Shown: one piece after another, positions 22,227 to 31,766 of the stretch
Numbering within the stretch: position 1 is the stretch's first letter
Layout of the letters: every line of letters starts with the position of its first letter
Source: Bacillota bacterium
GTDB lineage: Bacteria > Bacillota > Clostridia > Monoglobales > Firm-18
Length of the DNA stretch: 37,896 nucleotides
Direction: 5' to 3'
NCBI GenBank assembly: GCA_023228885.1
Contig: JALOAJ010000024.1
Location: 1 to 37,896 of the forward strand
Position numbers and translations under genes: made by a program
Notes under the pieces: generated by a model
Seen by the model: only the letters and a program-made list of their open reading frames with translations
The model's database searches: none
Told to the model about the DNA's origin: nothing

Positions 22227-24136
22227 TGGAGCACAACAAAAAAAACGGCTATGATGAAACACAAATTCAGGTGTTGGAAGGGCTGGAGGCGGTAAGAAAG
22301 CGCCCGGGAATGTATATAGGCTCAACCGAGCAGCGAGGGCTGCACCATGTTATTTATGAAATTGTTGACAACGCGATTGATGAGGCGTTGGCAGGTTATT
22401 GTGATTTGATAACCGTTACCATAAACGAAAATAACAGCGTAACGGTTAGTGATAACGGGCGAGGAATACCTATCGGAATTCATCCTAAAATGGGAATATC
22501 GGCGGCGGAAGTCGTTTTTACCGTATTGCATGCCGGGGGAAAATTCAGCGGAGAAAGCTATAAAGTTGCAGGCGGTTTGCATGGCGTTGGCGCGGCGGTT
22601 GTAAACGCGCTTTCCGAATACCTTGAGGTTGAAATTTACGATGGTGAAAAAATATATAAGCAATACTATGAACGCGGAAAATCAAAAGCGCCGCTTGCCG
22701 TTGTTGGGCAAACGGAAAAAACAGGCACAAAGGTAACCTTTATGCCTGATTACCAAATCTTTGAAACATTTGATTATGATTATGATACCGTGCTTTCAAG
22801 GCTTAGGGAGCAGGCGTTTTTAAATGCCGGCGTTAAAATTATTTTTGAAGACAGGCGAAAGGCGGATTTTACTTCAAAAGAACTTCATTATGAGGGTGGT
22901 ATTTGCTCTTTTGTTAAGTATATAAACAGAAATAAGCAGGAAATTCACGGCGATGTAATTTTTGTTACCGGCGAAAAGGACGGCTCAATGGTCGAGGTGG
23001 CAATGCAGTATAACGACAGCTATGTTGAAAATATTGTAAGCTTTTGCAATAACATCAACACTACGGAAGGCGGCACGCATGAAACAGGCTTTAAAACAGC
23101 GCTAACTCGAGTATTAAACGATTACGCAAGAGGAAACGGCACATTAAAAGAAAATGACAAAAACCTAAGCGGTGAGGATGTTAGAGAAGGAATTACCGCC
23201 GTTATAAGCGTTAAGGTGCATAACCCGCAATTTGAAGGACAGACAAAAACCCGCTTGGGGAACAGCGAAGTAAGAGGCTTGGTAGAGGGCACAATCGGCA
23301 CAAAGGTTCAAGCCTTTTTAGAAGAAAACCCATCCGTTGCAAAAAAAATAATAGAAAAAGCGATGACTGCATCGCGGGCACGGGAAGCGGCAAAAAGGGC
23401 AAGGGAAATGACACGCAGAAAAAGCGCCCTTGAAAGCACAGCGTTGCCCGGAAAGCTTGCAGACTGTTCGGAAAAGGACCCTACGAACACCGAAATTTAT
23501 ATTGTGGAGGGTGATTCGGCGGGCGGAAGCGCCAAACAAGGCAGAAACAGGGCGTATCAGGCAATTCTTCCTTTGTGGGGTAAAATGCTCAATGTTGAAA
23601 AGGCGCGAATTGACAGGGTGTATGGAAACGAAAAGCTAATGCCGGTTATAACAGCGCTTGGCGCAGGGTTTGGAGAGGATTTTGACGTAACCAAGCTTAG
23701 ATACGGCAAAATAATTATTATGGCGGATGCCGATGTGGACGGTGCGCATATCAGAACGCTGCTGCTCACCTTCTTTTTTAGGTTTATGCGCCCGCTTGTG
23801 GAAAACGGCAATGTATATATTGCGCAGCCTCCGCTTTATAAAGTTGAAAAGGGCAAGATGATTAAGTACGCATACGACGATAAGGAGCTTGACTTGCTGC
23901 TTGAAGAAGCGGGCAAAGGCGCGAAGATTCAACGGTATAAAGGTCTTGGTGAAATGAACCCGTCACAGCTTTGGGAAACAACAATGAACCCCGAAACACG
24001 AACAATTTTGCAGGTTAAAATGGAAGATGCCGTTGCCGCCGATGAGATATTTACCATACTGATGGGTGACAAGGTAGAGCCGCGGCGTGAATTTATAGAA
24101 GAAAACGCAAGGTATGTAAGTAACCTTGACATATAA
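22226..24136 (+). CDS. gyrB: DNA gyrase subunit B
   Basis: A 636-residue GyrB. The GHKL ATPase domain has QVLEGLEAVRKRPGMYIGST, EIVDNAIDEALAGYC, DNGRGIPIGIH and GGLHGVGAAVVNALS. The transducer follows, then the TOPRIM domain with EIYIVEGDSAGGSAKQGRNR (metal Glu) and IIIMADADVDGAHIRTLLLT, and the C-terminal QRYKGLGEMNPSQLWETTMNP. With GyrA it adds negative supercoils using ATP. The GYRB-type QxxEGL and PLWGKMLNVEKAR forms, plus context next to gyrA and oriC, separate it from ParE. Translationally coupled to remB. Confidence 0.97.
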   Translation: MEHNKKNGYDETQIQVLEGLEAVRKRPGMYIGSTEQRGLHHVIYEIVDNAIDEALAGYCDLITVTINENNSVTVSDNGRGIPIGIHPKMGISAAEVVFTVLHAGGKFSGESYKVAGGLHGVGAAVVNALSEYLEVEIYDGEKIYKQYYERGKSKAPLAVVGQTEKTGTKVTFMPDYQIFETFDYDYDTVLSRLREQAFLNAGVKIIFEDRRKADFTSKELHYEGGICSFVKYINRNKQEIHGDVIFVTGEKDGSMVEVAMQYNDSYVENIVSFCNNINTTEGGTHETGFKTALTRVLNDYARGNGTLKENDKNLSGEDVREGITAVISVKVHNPQFEGQTKTRLGNSEVRGLVEGTIGTKVQAFLEENPSVAKKIIEKAMTASRAREAAKRAREMTRRKSALESTALPGKLADCSEKDPTNTEIYIVEGDSAGGSAKQGRNRAYQAILPLWGKMLNVEKARIDRVYGNEKLMPVITALGAGFGEDFDVTKLRYGKIIIMADADVDGAHIRTLLLTFFFRFMRPLVENGNVYIAQPPLYKVEKGKMIKYAYDDKELDLLLEEAGKGAKIQRYKGLGEMNPSQLWETTMNPETRTILQVKMEDAVAADEIFTILMGDKVEPRREFIEENARYVSNLDI

Positions 24137-24206
24137 AAACTTATTTGTCGGCAAAAAGATGTTGGGTTTGGCTGCAAACAAGCAAAAAAAGGAATGGTGC
24201 TTTTAA

Positions 24207-26720
24207 ATGATTGAATTTGAGAATCAAAAAATTATTCCGGTGCAACTTGTGCGGGAAATGAAAAAATCATATATAGATTATGCAATGAGCGTAATTATAG
24301 GGCGCGCATTGCCGGATGTCCGCGATGGTTTAAAACCGGTGCATCGGCGTATACTTTACACTATGTACGAGGCGGGCTATACGCCCGAACGACCATATAA
24401 AAAATGTGCCGCCACGGTGGGCGATGTTTTGGGTAAATATCATCCGCATGGTGATGCGGCGGTATATGACAGCCTTGTGCGTATGGCACAGGATTTTTCG
24501 TTACGGTATCCTCTAATAGACGGTCACGGGAACTTTGGTTCTGTTGATGGCGACCCTGCGGCGGCTTATCGTTATACCGAGGCAAGAATGAGCAAAATAT
24601 CGTCTGAAATGTTGACCGATATCGAAAAAGAAACGGTTGACATGATGCCAAACTATGACGAGCAATGGATGGAGCCAACCGTTATTCCTTCAAGGTTTCC
24701 AAACCTTTTGGTTAACGGCTCGTCCGGAATTGCCGTTGGTATGGCAACTAATATTCCGCCTCATAATTTAACAGAGGTTATAAACGGAATAATTGCAATT
24801 ATCAAAAACCCTGAAATTACAATAGAAGAACTTATGGATTATATAAAAGCGCCCGACTTTCCCACCGCCGGGCTTATATTAGGGCGTGGAGGGGTGAGAA
24901 GCGCATATGCCACCGGCAGAGGAAAGGTAATAATGCGGGCTCGGGCAGAAATAGAAACAACCGGTGAAAATAAAAACCGCATTATCGTTACCGAAATTCC
25001 GTATTTGGTAAATAAGGCGCGGCTTATCGAAAAGATTGCCGAGTTGGTGCATGAAAAAAGGCTGGAAGGCATTTCGGATTTACGAGATGAGTCTGACCGT
25101 GACGGTATGCGCATTGTAATCGATTTGCGGCGTGATGCCAACCCGACGATAGTTTTAAACAACCTATATAAGCAAACGCAAATGCAAGGAAGTTTTGGCG
25201 TTAATATGCTTGCCCTTGTAAACGGAGAGCCTAAAACGCTCAATTTGCGTGAAATGCTGGATAATTATATAGACTTTCAAAAAGAAATAATAATAAGGCG
25301 CACCAAGTACGATAAAGCCAAGGCAATAGAGCGCGCTCACATACTTGAAGGTCTAAAAATTGCGCTGGATAACATAGATGAGGTAATAAGCACGATACGC
25401 AAAAGCTATAACACCGCAAAGGCGGATTTAATGGAAAAGTTTTCGCTTTCCGAAATTCAAGCTCAAGCCATTTTGGATATGCGGCTTGCCCGTCTTTCCG
25501 GCATAGAGCGTGAAAAGATTGATTTAGAGCTTGATGAGCTTATGAAAAAGATAGAATATTACACCCAAGTTTTGCAAAGCGAAGAAATGGTATTGGGCAT
25601 AATTTGTGACGAGCTTACAGTTATCAAGGAAAAATTCGGAGATGAACGGCGCACCGAAATTGTTAATAATTACGATGATATAGATATTGAGGACTTGATA
25701 GAGGAAGAACAAAATGTTATAACCATGACGCATTTTGGATATATCAAAAGGCTGCCATGCGACACTTATCGAGAGCAACGGCGCGGCGGCAGGGGTATAA
25801 TAGGGCTTCAAACACGGGAGGAAGATTTTGTTGAAACAATGTTTACCTGCTCTACGCATGCCTTTTTAATGTTTTTTACCGATAAAGGCAGAGTTTACAG
25901 AATGAAAGCATATCAAATTCCCGAAGCCGGAAGAACGGCAAAAGGAACGGCAATTGTGAATTTGCTGAGCCTTGAAAATGATGAAAAAATTACAGCGGTT
26001 ATTCCCATAAAGGAATTTGAAAGCGGTAAGTTTCTTGTTATGATGACAAAAATGGGCACCGTTAAAAAAACCTCACTTATGGAGTATGACACATCGCGAA
26101 AGGGTGGCATACGGGCAATAGGGCTTGCGGAAGATGATGAGCTTATACGGGTTAAATTGACGGACGGAAATTGCGATATAATAATTGGAACGCATAACGG
26201 TATGGCAATTAGGTTTAACGAAAAAGATGTGCGTCAAATGGGGCGTACTGCCCGCGGCGTTAGGGGAATACGGCTTCGTAAAGGCGATTATGTTGTGGGC
26301 ATGAGCGTTTGCCGCGAGGACGGAAATCTATTAGTTGTTGCGGAAAACGGGTTTGGCAAAAGAACAAATATTGAAGAATACAAAATTCAAGCCCGCGGCG
26401 GCATAGGGGTTAAAACATATAATATAACCAAGCAAACAGGGTATGTAGCGGGGATAAAAATTGTTGATGACAGCGATGATATAATGCTTATAACCTCTGA
26501 GGGCACCATAATACGCATGGCGGTTAAAAGCATAAGCGTAATAGGGCGCATTACAAAAGGCGTAACTCTTATGAGGCTGGATAAAGGGGTGCAAATTGTT
26601 GGTCTTGCCCGCACCGCTCACGGGGATGAAATTGAATGCATACCTGATGAAAATTTAGCCGAAGGCTGTTCGTCCGACCAAAATACCATGGATGAACCTG
26701 CATCGGACGAAAATAATTAA
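24207..26720 (+). CDS. gyrA: DNA gyrase subunit A
   Basis: A 837-residue GyrA. The breakage-reunion domain has YAMSVIIGRALPDVRDGLKPVHRR, the quinolone-resistance region HPHGDAAVYDSLVRMAQDFS, and catalytic Tyr123 in AYRYTEARMSK. IQAQAILDMRLARLSGIE is present in the coiled-coil gate. The C-terminal six-blade DNA-wrapping domain includes the GyrA box QRRGGRGI (preceding GLQTRE), supporting gyrase over topoisomerase IV ParC. The C-terminus ends in an acidic tail (DEPASDENN), as in many gyrases. In the quinolone region the usual Ser/Asp positions read Asp-Ala-Ala-Val-Tyr-Asp, with Ala where sensitive E. coli has Ser83; that position varies among clostridia. 70-base gap after gyrB. Confidence 0.97.
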   Translation: MIEFENQKIIPVQLVREMKKSYIDYAMSVIIGRALPDVRDGLKPVHRRILYTMYEAGYTPERPYKKCAATVGDVLGKYHPHGDAAVYDSLVRMAQDFSLRYPLIDGHGNFGSVDGDPAAAYRYTEARMSKISSEMLTDIEKETVDMMPNYDEQWMEPTVIPSRFPNLLVNGSSGIAVGMATNIPPHNLTEVINGIIAIIKNPEITIEELMDYIKAPDFPTAGLILGRGGVRSAYATGRGKVIMRARAEIETTGENKNRIIVTEIPYLVNKARLIEKIAELVHEKRLEGISDLRDESDRDGMRIVIDLRRDANPTIVLNNLYKQTQMQGSFGVNMLALVNGEPKTLNLREMLDNYIDFQKEIIIRRTKYDKAKAIERAHILEGLKIALDNIDEVISTIRKSYNTAKADLMEKFSLSEIQAQAILDMRLARLSGIEREKIDLELDELMKKIEYYTQVLQSEEMVLGIICDELTVIKEKFGDERRTEIVNNYDDIDIEDLIEEEQNVITMTHFGYIKRLPCDTYREQRRGGRGIIGLQTREEDFVETMFTCSTHAFLMFFTDKGRVYRMKAYQIPEAGRTAKGTAIVNLLSLENDEKITAVIPIKEFESGKFLVMMTKMGTVKKTSLMEYDTSRKGGIRAIGLAEDDELIRVKLTDGNCDIIIGTHNGMAIRFNEKDVRQMGRTARGVRGIRLRKGDYVVGMSVCREDGNLLVVAENGFGKRTNIEEYKIQARGGIGVKTYNITKQTGYVAGIKIVDDSDDIMLITSEGTIIRMAVKSISVIGRITKGVTLMRLDKGVQIVGLARTAHGDEIECIPDENLAEGCSSDQNTMDEPASDENN

Positions 26721-26734
26721 AAAGGGTGATTGTT

Positions 26735-27184
26735 TTGAAAAAAGTTTGTGCAATAATTATTGCGGCATTGATGGTTTTTTCAACAACGGTTTTTGCAAAC
26801 GAAATTGAAGTTTTGGTGAATGATGAAGCGGTTAATTTTGATGTGCAACCGCAAACAATGGAAGGAATCGTAATGATTCCCATGCGCTTTGTGATGGAAA
26901 AGCTAAATGCATCCATTATGTATGACGATGAAACGGAAACAATAAGCACATACCTTTTGGACGGCGAAGGCAAGGCAAGCTTTATAATTATCCAAATTGG
27001 GAATAATAAGGTGTTTGTTAATGATGGAATGCATCAATTAGAGGTTGCTCCTGTTTTGGCAGAAGACAGAACGCTTGTTTCGGTTGAGTTTTTTGAAAAA
27101 GTTCTGCCAGATGCAGTAGCCTTTGACGAACAAAACAGCCGGTTGAGCATTATCTTTGAAATGCAGCAGCAACCATCTGAGTAA
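26735..27184 (+). CDS. Secreted protein with copper amine oxidase N-terminal-like domain
   Basis: From TTG 26735 (AAAGGGTGAT just upstream) the product has 149 residues. It starts with a Sec signal peptide MKKVCAIIIAALMVFSTTVFA, probably cut before NEIEV. The rest is one copy of the copper amine oxidase N-like fold (PF07833 type): EIEVLVNDEAVNFDVQPQTMEGIVMIPMRFVMEKLNASIMYDDETETI with a second VFVNDGMHQLEVAPVLAEDRTLVSVEFFEKVL. Such domains occur in many Firmicute cell-surface proteins as stalks or binding modules and carry no copper site or catalytic residues. The substrate is unknown. A GTG at 26726 is rejected because it lies in the ribosome site. It follows gyrA by 14 bases and may be co-transcribed. 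Confidence 0.85.
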   Translation: MKKVCAIIIAALMVFSTTVFANEIEVLVNDEAVNFDVQPQTMEGIVMIPMRFVMEKLNASIMYDDETETISTYLLDGEGKASFIIIQIGNNKVFVNDGMHQLEVAPVLAEDRTLVSVEFFEKVLPDAVAFDEQNSRLSIIFEMQQQPSE

Positions 27185-27234
27185 CTTTTATTTAAAAGCA
27201 AAAAAATCAAACAGCCGAAAACGGGGGCGTTAAT

Positions 27235-27768
27235 TTGGTTACAAAGGATTTTAAAGAGTTCAGCAATGAAGATGTTATCGGCATTATCGAAAGTTTTAAA
27301 GGCGAACAATCCGAATGTGATTTGGGTGAGCTTAAAAACTTGCTTGCAGAGGTTACAAACAGAAAGTTAGGCACGCAGTATGCTGATACGATAAGCAGCC
27401 TTATTCATGAAAAGATTGCAGTTGAGCCGAAAACCAAAGAAGAAGTAAAGATAAAGCAAGAGGCTTTTGGGAAGGAAGTTGAAAAATTCCCTGTGCTTAA
27501 ATTCGTGTCGGGGCTTTTTAAAGTGATTGCATGGGTTGCGCTTGCGGTTTGCACCGCATTGGGCGTAGGCGTTAGCTATCTTTATTTTTTGGAACAGGCG
27601 TTGCTTGCGGCGGCGGTAATTTTTGCAGGAATTGCGGTTGGAACGGTATGGCTTTTGGTTTTTTATGTGGCAGCGGAAAAAATACTTATAAAAATTGAGA
27701 TAGAAAAACATTTGCGGGGGATATATCAAGATATGGAAACGCTCAAAACAAAACAGCCCTCACAATGA
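27235..27768 (+). CDS. Uncharacterised membrane protein with two transmembrane helices
   Basis: A 177-residue protein I cannot place in a family. The N-terminal half (about 1-95) is soluble and charged (EFSNEDVIGIIESFKGE, EEVKIKQEAFGKEVEKF). Two hydrophobic helices follow: LFKVIAWVALAVCTALGVGVSYLYF (about 93-117) and LLAAAVIFAGIAVGTVWLLVFYVA (about 122-146), then a charged tail (IEIEKHLRGIYQDMETL). Both ends would face the same side, most likely the cytoplasm. TTG start with GGGGGCG upstream. It overlaps the radical SAM gene (ATGA), so the two are coupled; a functional link is possible but nothing in the sequence proves it. Confidence 0.75.
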   Translation: MVTKDFKEFSNEDVIGIIESFKGEQSECDLGELKNLLAEVTNRKLGTQYADTISSLIHEKIAVEPKTKEEVKIKQEAFGKEVEKFPVLKFVSGLFKVIAWVALAVCTALGVGVSYLYFLEQALLAAAVIFAGIAVGTVWLLVFYVAAEKILIKIEIEKHLRGIYQDMETLKTKQPSQ

Positions 27769-29285
27769 AAGTAGTAATTACAACGCTGAACTCAAAATTT
27801 TCGCATTCAAGCCTTGCAATCCGGTATTTGGAGAAATATTGCGCAAAATTTCAACCCGACTCGGTTGAATTTACCATTAATGATAACATAAATACGGTAT
27901 ACTCACGCCTTTTGTTAAAACGGGCGGATGTATATTGCTTTTCTTGCTACATTTGGAACATAACATTGATATGCCAAATTGCTTCCATGTTAAAAACAAC
28001 GCTGCCCGAATGTGTTGTTGTTTTCGGAGGTCCGCAAGCGGAGGAGCATCATTTTGTTGATTATTTGATTTTAGGCGAAGGCGAAGAAGGGCTGTTTTAT
28101 TTGCTTTCTAATTTGGAAAAGGGAGAGCGCCCGCAAAAAATAATAAAAAAAGAAGTTGACATTTCAAAAGTTGCGCCGCCTTACGCCAAAGCTGATATTG
28201 CAAAGCTTAAAAACAAAATACTGTATTTTGAAACATCAAGAGGTTGCCCTTTTAATTGCACATATTGCCTTTCTTCTGTTGATAAAACGATTAAATACTT
28301 TCCGCCCGATTATGTATATAACGGGCTTTTTGAGTTGTTTGACAGCGGCGTGCCGATTGTAAAGCTTGTTGACCGAACATTTAATTGCAATGCTGAGCGA
28401 GCGGCGGAAATTATGCGGTTTATTATAAAAAACAGTAAAAACACTTGCGTGCATCTTGAAATTGCGCCGCATTTATTAAATGACGAGCAAATGGAACTTA
28501 TATCGTCCGCACCACACCTGTTTAAGCTTGAAATGGGAATTCAATCAACCAACCCTCAAACATTAAAGGCGGTAAACAGGTTGTTTGACTTAGAAAAAGC
28601 AGCGCAAAATATAAAAAGGCTGGCAAAATGCGGTGTGAAAATTCACCTTGATTTGATTGCCGGCTTACCGTACGAAAATTACGCTTCGTTTGGGCGCTCT
28701 TTTGATTTCGTGTTTTCGTTGCAGCCCGATATGCTCCAGCTTGGCTTTTTAAAGGTGCTAAAAGGAACCGAGATGGAAAAAACAGAGGGCATTTATTACG
28801 CAAACCATCCGCCTTTTGAGGTGCTAAAAACAAACTGGCTTGACCCTTTTGAAATATGCAGGTTGAAAAATGTAGAAAATGCGGTTGACAGATATTATAA
28901 CAGCGGGCTGTTTGCGCGAACGATAAAGGCGCTTACCTCAAATGCATCAGCATTTGCAATGTTTGAAAAATTGGGGCGGACCCTTGCGGCCACTGAAGAA
29001 AACGGTAAAGTGTCACGCAAAGGTCTTTACAATTTGCTGTTTGAATTCGGAGGCAATGACATTTCGTATCTTCTTGCCCTTGATTTTTTGCAAAATAATA
29101 GGGATATACCCTTGCCGCCTTTTATCAAAAAAACCCCGTCAAGCGATTATAAGGCACGGTTAAGGCAATTTACCAAGACACACGGTATAAGCCTTAGAAA
29201 TGCCCGCATTGAGCCGATATTTAACAAAGTTGTTTTGGCTGATTTTGCAAAAGGCGAGGTAAAAGAAATAACGGACAGCTTTTAA
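27765..29285 (+). CDS. B12-binding-type radical SAM protein (DUF4080 family)
   Basis: A 506-residue protein with the layout of B12-binding radical SAM enzymes carrying a C-terminal DUF4080. The N-terminal domain (about 1-130) has the Rossmann-like VVITTLNSKFSHSSLAIRYL and VVVFGGPQAEE, VDYLILGEGEEGL. The radical SAM core has ETSRGCPFNCTYCLSS with cluster Cys161, Cys165 and Cys168 (CxxxCxxC), a VDRTFNCN segment, HLEIAPHLL and MGIQSTNPQTLKAVNR. I see no DxHxxG cobalamin-binding motif in the N-terminal domain, so B12 may bind loosely or not at all. Substrate unknown. Overlaps the membrane protein by four bases; no ribosome site of its own is evident. Confidence 0.88.
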   Translation: MKVVITTLNSKFSHSSLAIRYLEKYCAKFQPDSVEFTINDNINTVYSRLLLKRADVYCFSCYIWNITLICQIASMLKTTLPECVVVFGGPQAEEHHFVDYLILGEGEEGLFYLLSNLEKGERPQKIIKKEVDISKVAPPYAKADIAKLKNKILYFETSRGCPFNCTYCLSSVDKTIKYFPPDYVYNGLFELFDSGVPIVKLVDRTFNCNAERAAEIMRFIIKNSKNTCVHLEIAPHLLNDEQMELISSAPHLFKLEMGIQSTNPQTLKAVNRLFDLEKAAQNIKRLAKCGVKIHLDLIAGLPYENYASFGRSFDFVFSLQPDMLQLGFLKVLKGTEMEKTEGIYYANHPPFEVLKTNWLDPFEICRLKNVENAVDRYYNSGLFARTIKALTSNASAFAMFEKLGRTLAATEENGKVSRKGLYNLLFEFGGNDISYLLALDFLQNNRDIPLPPFIKKTPSSDYKARLRQFTKTHGISLRNARIEPIFNKVVLADFAKGEVKEITDSF

Positions 29286-29312
29286 CAAGCATATCAGGTT
29301 GCATTTGTTTAG

Positions 29313-30086
29313 CTAACTTATACTTATGCGTTCTATTGATGTTGCGTTTCTTGTGTTGCCGTCAACCGTTACGATAACGCCCGATAAAAACACAGGGTTT
29401 TGCGATGTTTCAAAGCGCTGGTGCATTTGCGTCAAAAACCATTCTACTATAATTTCTTTTTTAACCCCGATAACGCTGTTTGACGGACCTGTCATTCCGA
29501 TATCCGTTATATATGCCGTGCCGCCGGGCAACACCCGTTCATCCGCTGTTTGCACATGTGTGTGCGTTCCCACAACCGCCGACACCTTTCCGTCCAGAAA
29601 ATATCCCATTGCAATTTTTTCGCTTGTTGCCTCGGCATGAAAGTCAAGAATTATTATATTTGCTTTGTTTTGCATTTGCGATACGATTTTAGAGATGGTT
29701 CTGAAAGGGCAATCGCAACACTTTAAATTAATTCTGCCCAAACCGTTTATAACGCCGACTGTGTAATGCCCCACATCCATCAAAATATAACCGTCGCCCG
29801 GAGTGCCCAAAGGGAGGTTTGCAGGGCGAATAATGGGGTAGCCATCTTCCATTAGTTTGGCAACATCCGGCTTGTCAAAGGCGTGGTTTCCAAGGGTGAT
29901 AACATTAACCCCTGCATTTAAAAGGGCGTTCGCCCCTTCTTTTGTAATGCCGTTTCCCGGGGCGGTGTTTTCGCCGTTTGCAATGCAAAAGTCAATCCCG
30001 TGCAATTTTTTTAAAGAAGATAAATGTTTTTCAACAAAGGCAACACCATTTTTACCCACAATGTCGCCTATTATAAGAATTTTCAT
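29313..30086 (-). CDS. ymdB: YmdB-type metallophosphodiesterase (TIGR00282 family)
   Basis: Using ATG at 30086 gives 257 residues starting MKILIIGDIVGKNGV, as in Bacillus YmdB; the frame extends to 30119 but AAAGGACAGG favours 30086. Metal-binding residues are in GDIVG, NGENTAPGNG, LGNHAFD, LDFHAEATSEK and GTHTHVQTAD. YmdB hydrolyses cyclic nucleotides (2',3'-cNMP, cAMP) in vitro and influences biofilm and motility choices in Bacillus. It follows rny, its conserved partner. The strong hairpin 30162-30187 lies between them. It converges on the radical SAM gene with only a 27-base gap and no clear terminator. Confidence 0.93.
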   Translation of the reverse strand: MKILIIGDIVGKNGVAFVEKHLSSLKKLHGIDFCIANGENTAPGNGITKEGANALLNAGVNVITLGNHAFDKPDVAKLMEDGYPIIRPANLPLGTPGDGYILMDVGHYTVGVINGLGRINLKCCDCPFRTISKIVSQMQNKANIIILDFHAEATSEKIAMGYFLDGKVSAVVGTHTHVQTADERVLPGGTAYITDIGMTGPSNSVIGVKKEIIVEWFLTQMHQRFETSQNPVFLSGVIVTVDGNTRNATSIERISIS

Positions 30087-30161
30087 TTTAGCAAAACCTG
30101 TCCTTTTACAAAAATACAAACATCATATATTATGCCTTTATTTTTGCATTATAATATAAGT

Positions 30162-30187
30162 GCGGCCGATTAAAGATAATCGGCCGC
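30162..30187 (-). terminator. Strong GC hairpin between rny and ymdB
   Basis: An 11-pair perfect stem (30162-30172 with 30177-30187) closes a four-base loop eight bases after the rny stop. On the - strand it is followed by ACTTATATTATAAT, not a true U-run, so it may be a partial terminator, an RNA end-protecting structure or a processing site. A TATAAT directly after it could serve as ymdB -10. Confidence 0.6.
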
Positions 30188-30194
30188 TGTAAAA

Positions 30195-31766
30195 TTATTT
30201 TGCGTATTCAATCGAACGAAGTTCTCTTATAACATTAACCTTGATTTGACCGGGGTACTCCATCTCTGCCTCAATTTTTTTGACAATATCCCGTGCAAGC
30301 AAAACGGTTTCTTCATCGGTAATGCTTTCCGGCTTAACCATAATGCGAACCTCTCTGCCTGCCTGTATTGCAAAGGATTTTTCAACACCGGTAAATGAGT
30401 TTGCAATTTCTTCAAGTTTTTCAAGGCGTTTTATATATGTTTCAATGTTTTCGCGCCGTGCGCCGGGGCGTGCTGCCGAAATAGAATCAGCCGCCTGCAC
30501 GATACACGCAACAATTGAATTTGGCTGCACATCACCGTGATGCGCCAAAATTGCGTGAACAACTTGTTCGTTTTCCTTATATTTCTTTGCCATATCCGCC
30601 CCAATCGTAACATGGGAGCCTTCAAATTCATGGTCTATCGCTTTTCCGATATCATGCAAAAGACCTGCCCGTTTGGCCAATTTAATGTCGCAACCAAGTT
30701 CGCCCGCCATAATTCCGGATAGGTGGGAAACCTCTATGGAGTGGTTTAACACATTTTGACCGTAGCTTGTCCTATACTTTAGCTTACCCAATAACTTTAC
30801 GATTTCGGGATGAAGCCCGTGGACGCCCGTTTCAAATGTGGCGTGCTCGCCTTCCTGCTTAATGGTGTTTTCAACCTCTTTACGGCTTCGCTCATATGTT
30901 TCTTCTATGCGAGCCGGGTGAATTCTGCCGTCTGCTATCAGCTTTTCAAGTGAAAGCCGGGCAACTTCTCGTTTTACCGGGTCAAACCCTGAAAGGATTA
31001 CCGCTTCGGGCGTGTCGTCAATTATAAGGTCTATTCCGGTTAGCGTTTCAAGCGCCCTTATGTTTCTGCCTTCCCTGCCTATTATCCTGCCCTTCATTTC
31101 ATCATTGGGCAGTTGAACGACCGAAACGGTTGTTTCAGCAGAGTGGTCCGCCGCGCAACGCTGAATTGTCGTTACGATAATTTCTTTGGAAAGGCGCTCG
31201 GCATCATTTTTTGCTTTTTCTTCAATTTCCTTAACCATTATCGCAGCTTCGTGGCGCACTTCGTTTTCAATCTTTTTCAACAAATATTCTTTTGCTTCGT
31301 CGGCAGTAAAGCCGGATATTTTTTCAAGTTGCTCAATTTGTTTTTTATGTGTGTCGGTAATGTCGGCAAGCCTGTCATCAACTGCCTTGTTCTTTTTTAC
31401 AAAAAGCTCTTCCTTTTTTTCTAAATTATCAACCTTTTTATCAAGGGATTCTTCTTTTTGTTGAACACGCCTTTCTTGTCGTTGTATATCTGCACGCCGT
31501 TCCTTTAATTCTTTTTCAAGCTCTGCGCGCTGTTTTATTACTTCTTCTTTTGCCTCAAGCATCTTTTCCCTTTTTTTGCTTTCGGCAGCTTTTTCAGCCT
31601 CAGTTACAATTTTTTTTGCTTGCTGTTCAGCTCCACCAATCTCTGCTTCTGCAATTCTTTTTCTATAAGCAATTCCAAGCCGGAATGAAATTACCGCAGC
31701 TACGAATATAAGCACAGTAGCAATTATAAGCAAAATCAGCAATGTTGTCGTGTCTATATGTAACAC
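30195..31766 (-). CDS. rny: Ribonuclease Y (membrane-anchored endoribonuclease)
   Basis: RNase Y: an N-terminal membrane helix (about 9-31), a long coiled coil (about 35-195), a KH domain (LPNDEMKGRIIGREGRNIRALETLTGIDLIIDDTPEAVILSGFDP), and an HD domain with AGLLHDIGKAIDHE and AHHGDVQPNS, ending in EYAK like Bacillus. It starts mRNA decay. The longest frame opens with GTG at 31766, giving 523 residues, but that codon is part of the SD itself (GGAGGTG, 31770-31764). An ATA at 31757 stands eight bases after GGAGG, and TTG at 31742 is the next usual start codon; the true start is uncertain. No ATG is available near. Strong promoter upstream. Confidence 0.95.
   Translation of the reverse strand: MLHIDTTTLLILLIIATVLIFVAAVISFRLGIAYRKRIAEAEIGGAEQQAKKIVTEAEKAAESKKREKMLEAKEEVIKQRAELEKELKERRADIQRQERRVQQKEESLDKKVDNLEKKEELFVKKNKAVDDRLADITDTHKKQIEQLEKISGFTADEAKEYLLKKIENEVRHEAAIMVKEIEEKAKNDAERLSKEIIVTTIQRCAADHSAETTVSVVQLPNDEMKGRIIGREGRNIRALETLTGIDLIIDDTPEAVILSGFDPVKREVARLSLEKLIADGRIHPARIEETYERSRKEVENTIKQEGEHATFETGVHGLHPEIVKLLGKLKYRTSYGQNVLNHSIEVSHLSGIMAGELGCDIKLAKRAGLLHDIGKAIDHEFEGSHVTIGADMAKKYKENEQVVHAILAHHGDVQPNSIVACIVQAADSISAARPGARRENIETYIKRLEKLEEIANSFTGVEKSFAIQAGREVRIMVKPESITDEETVLLARDIVKKIEAEMEYPGQIKVNVIRELRSIEYAK

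Noticed and set aside
24839..25243. 134-codon open frame on the - strand inside gyrA
   Set aside because: Antisense to a well-conserved gene, with no ribosome site or recognisable domain.
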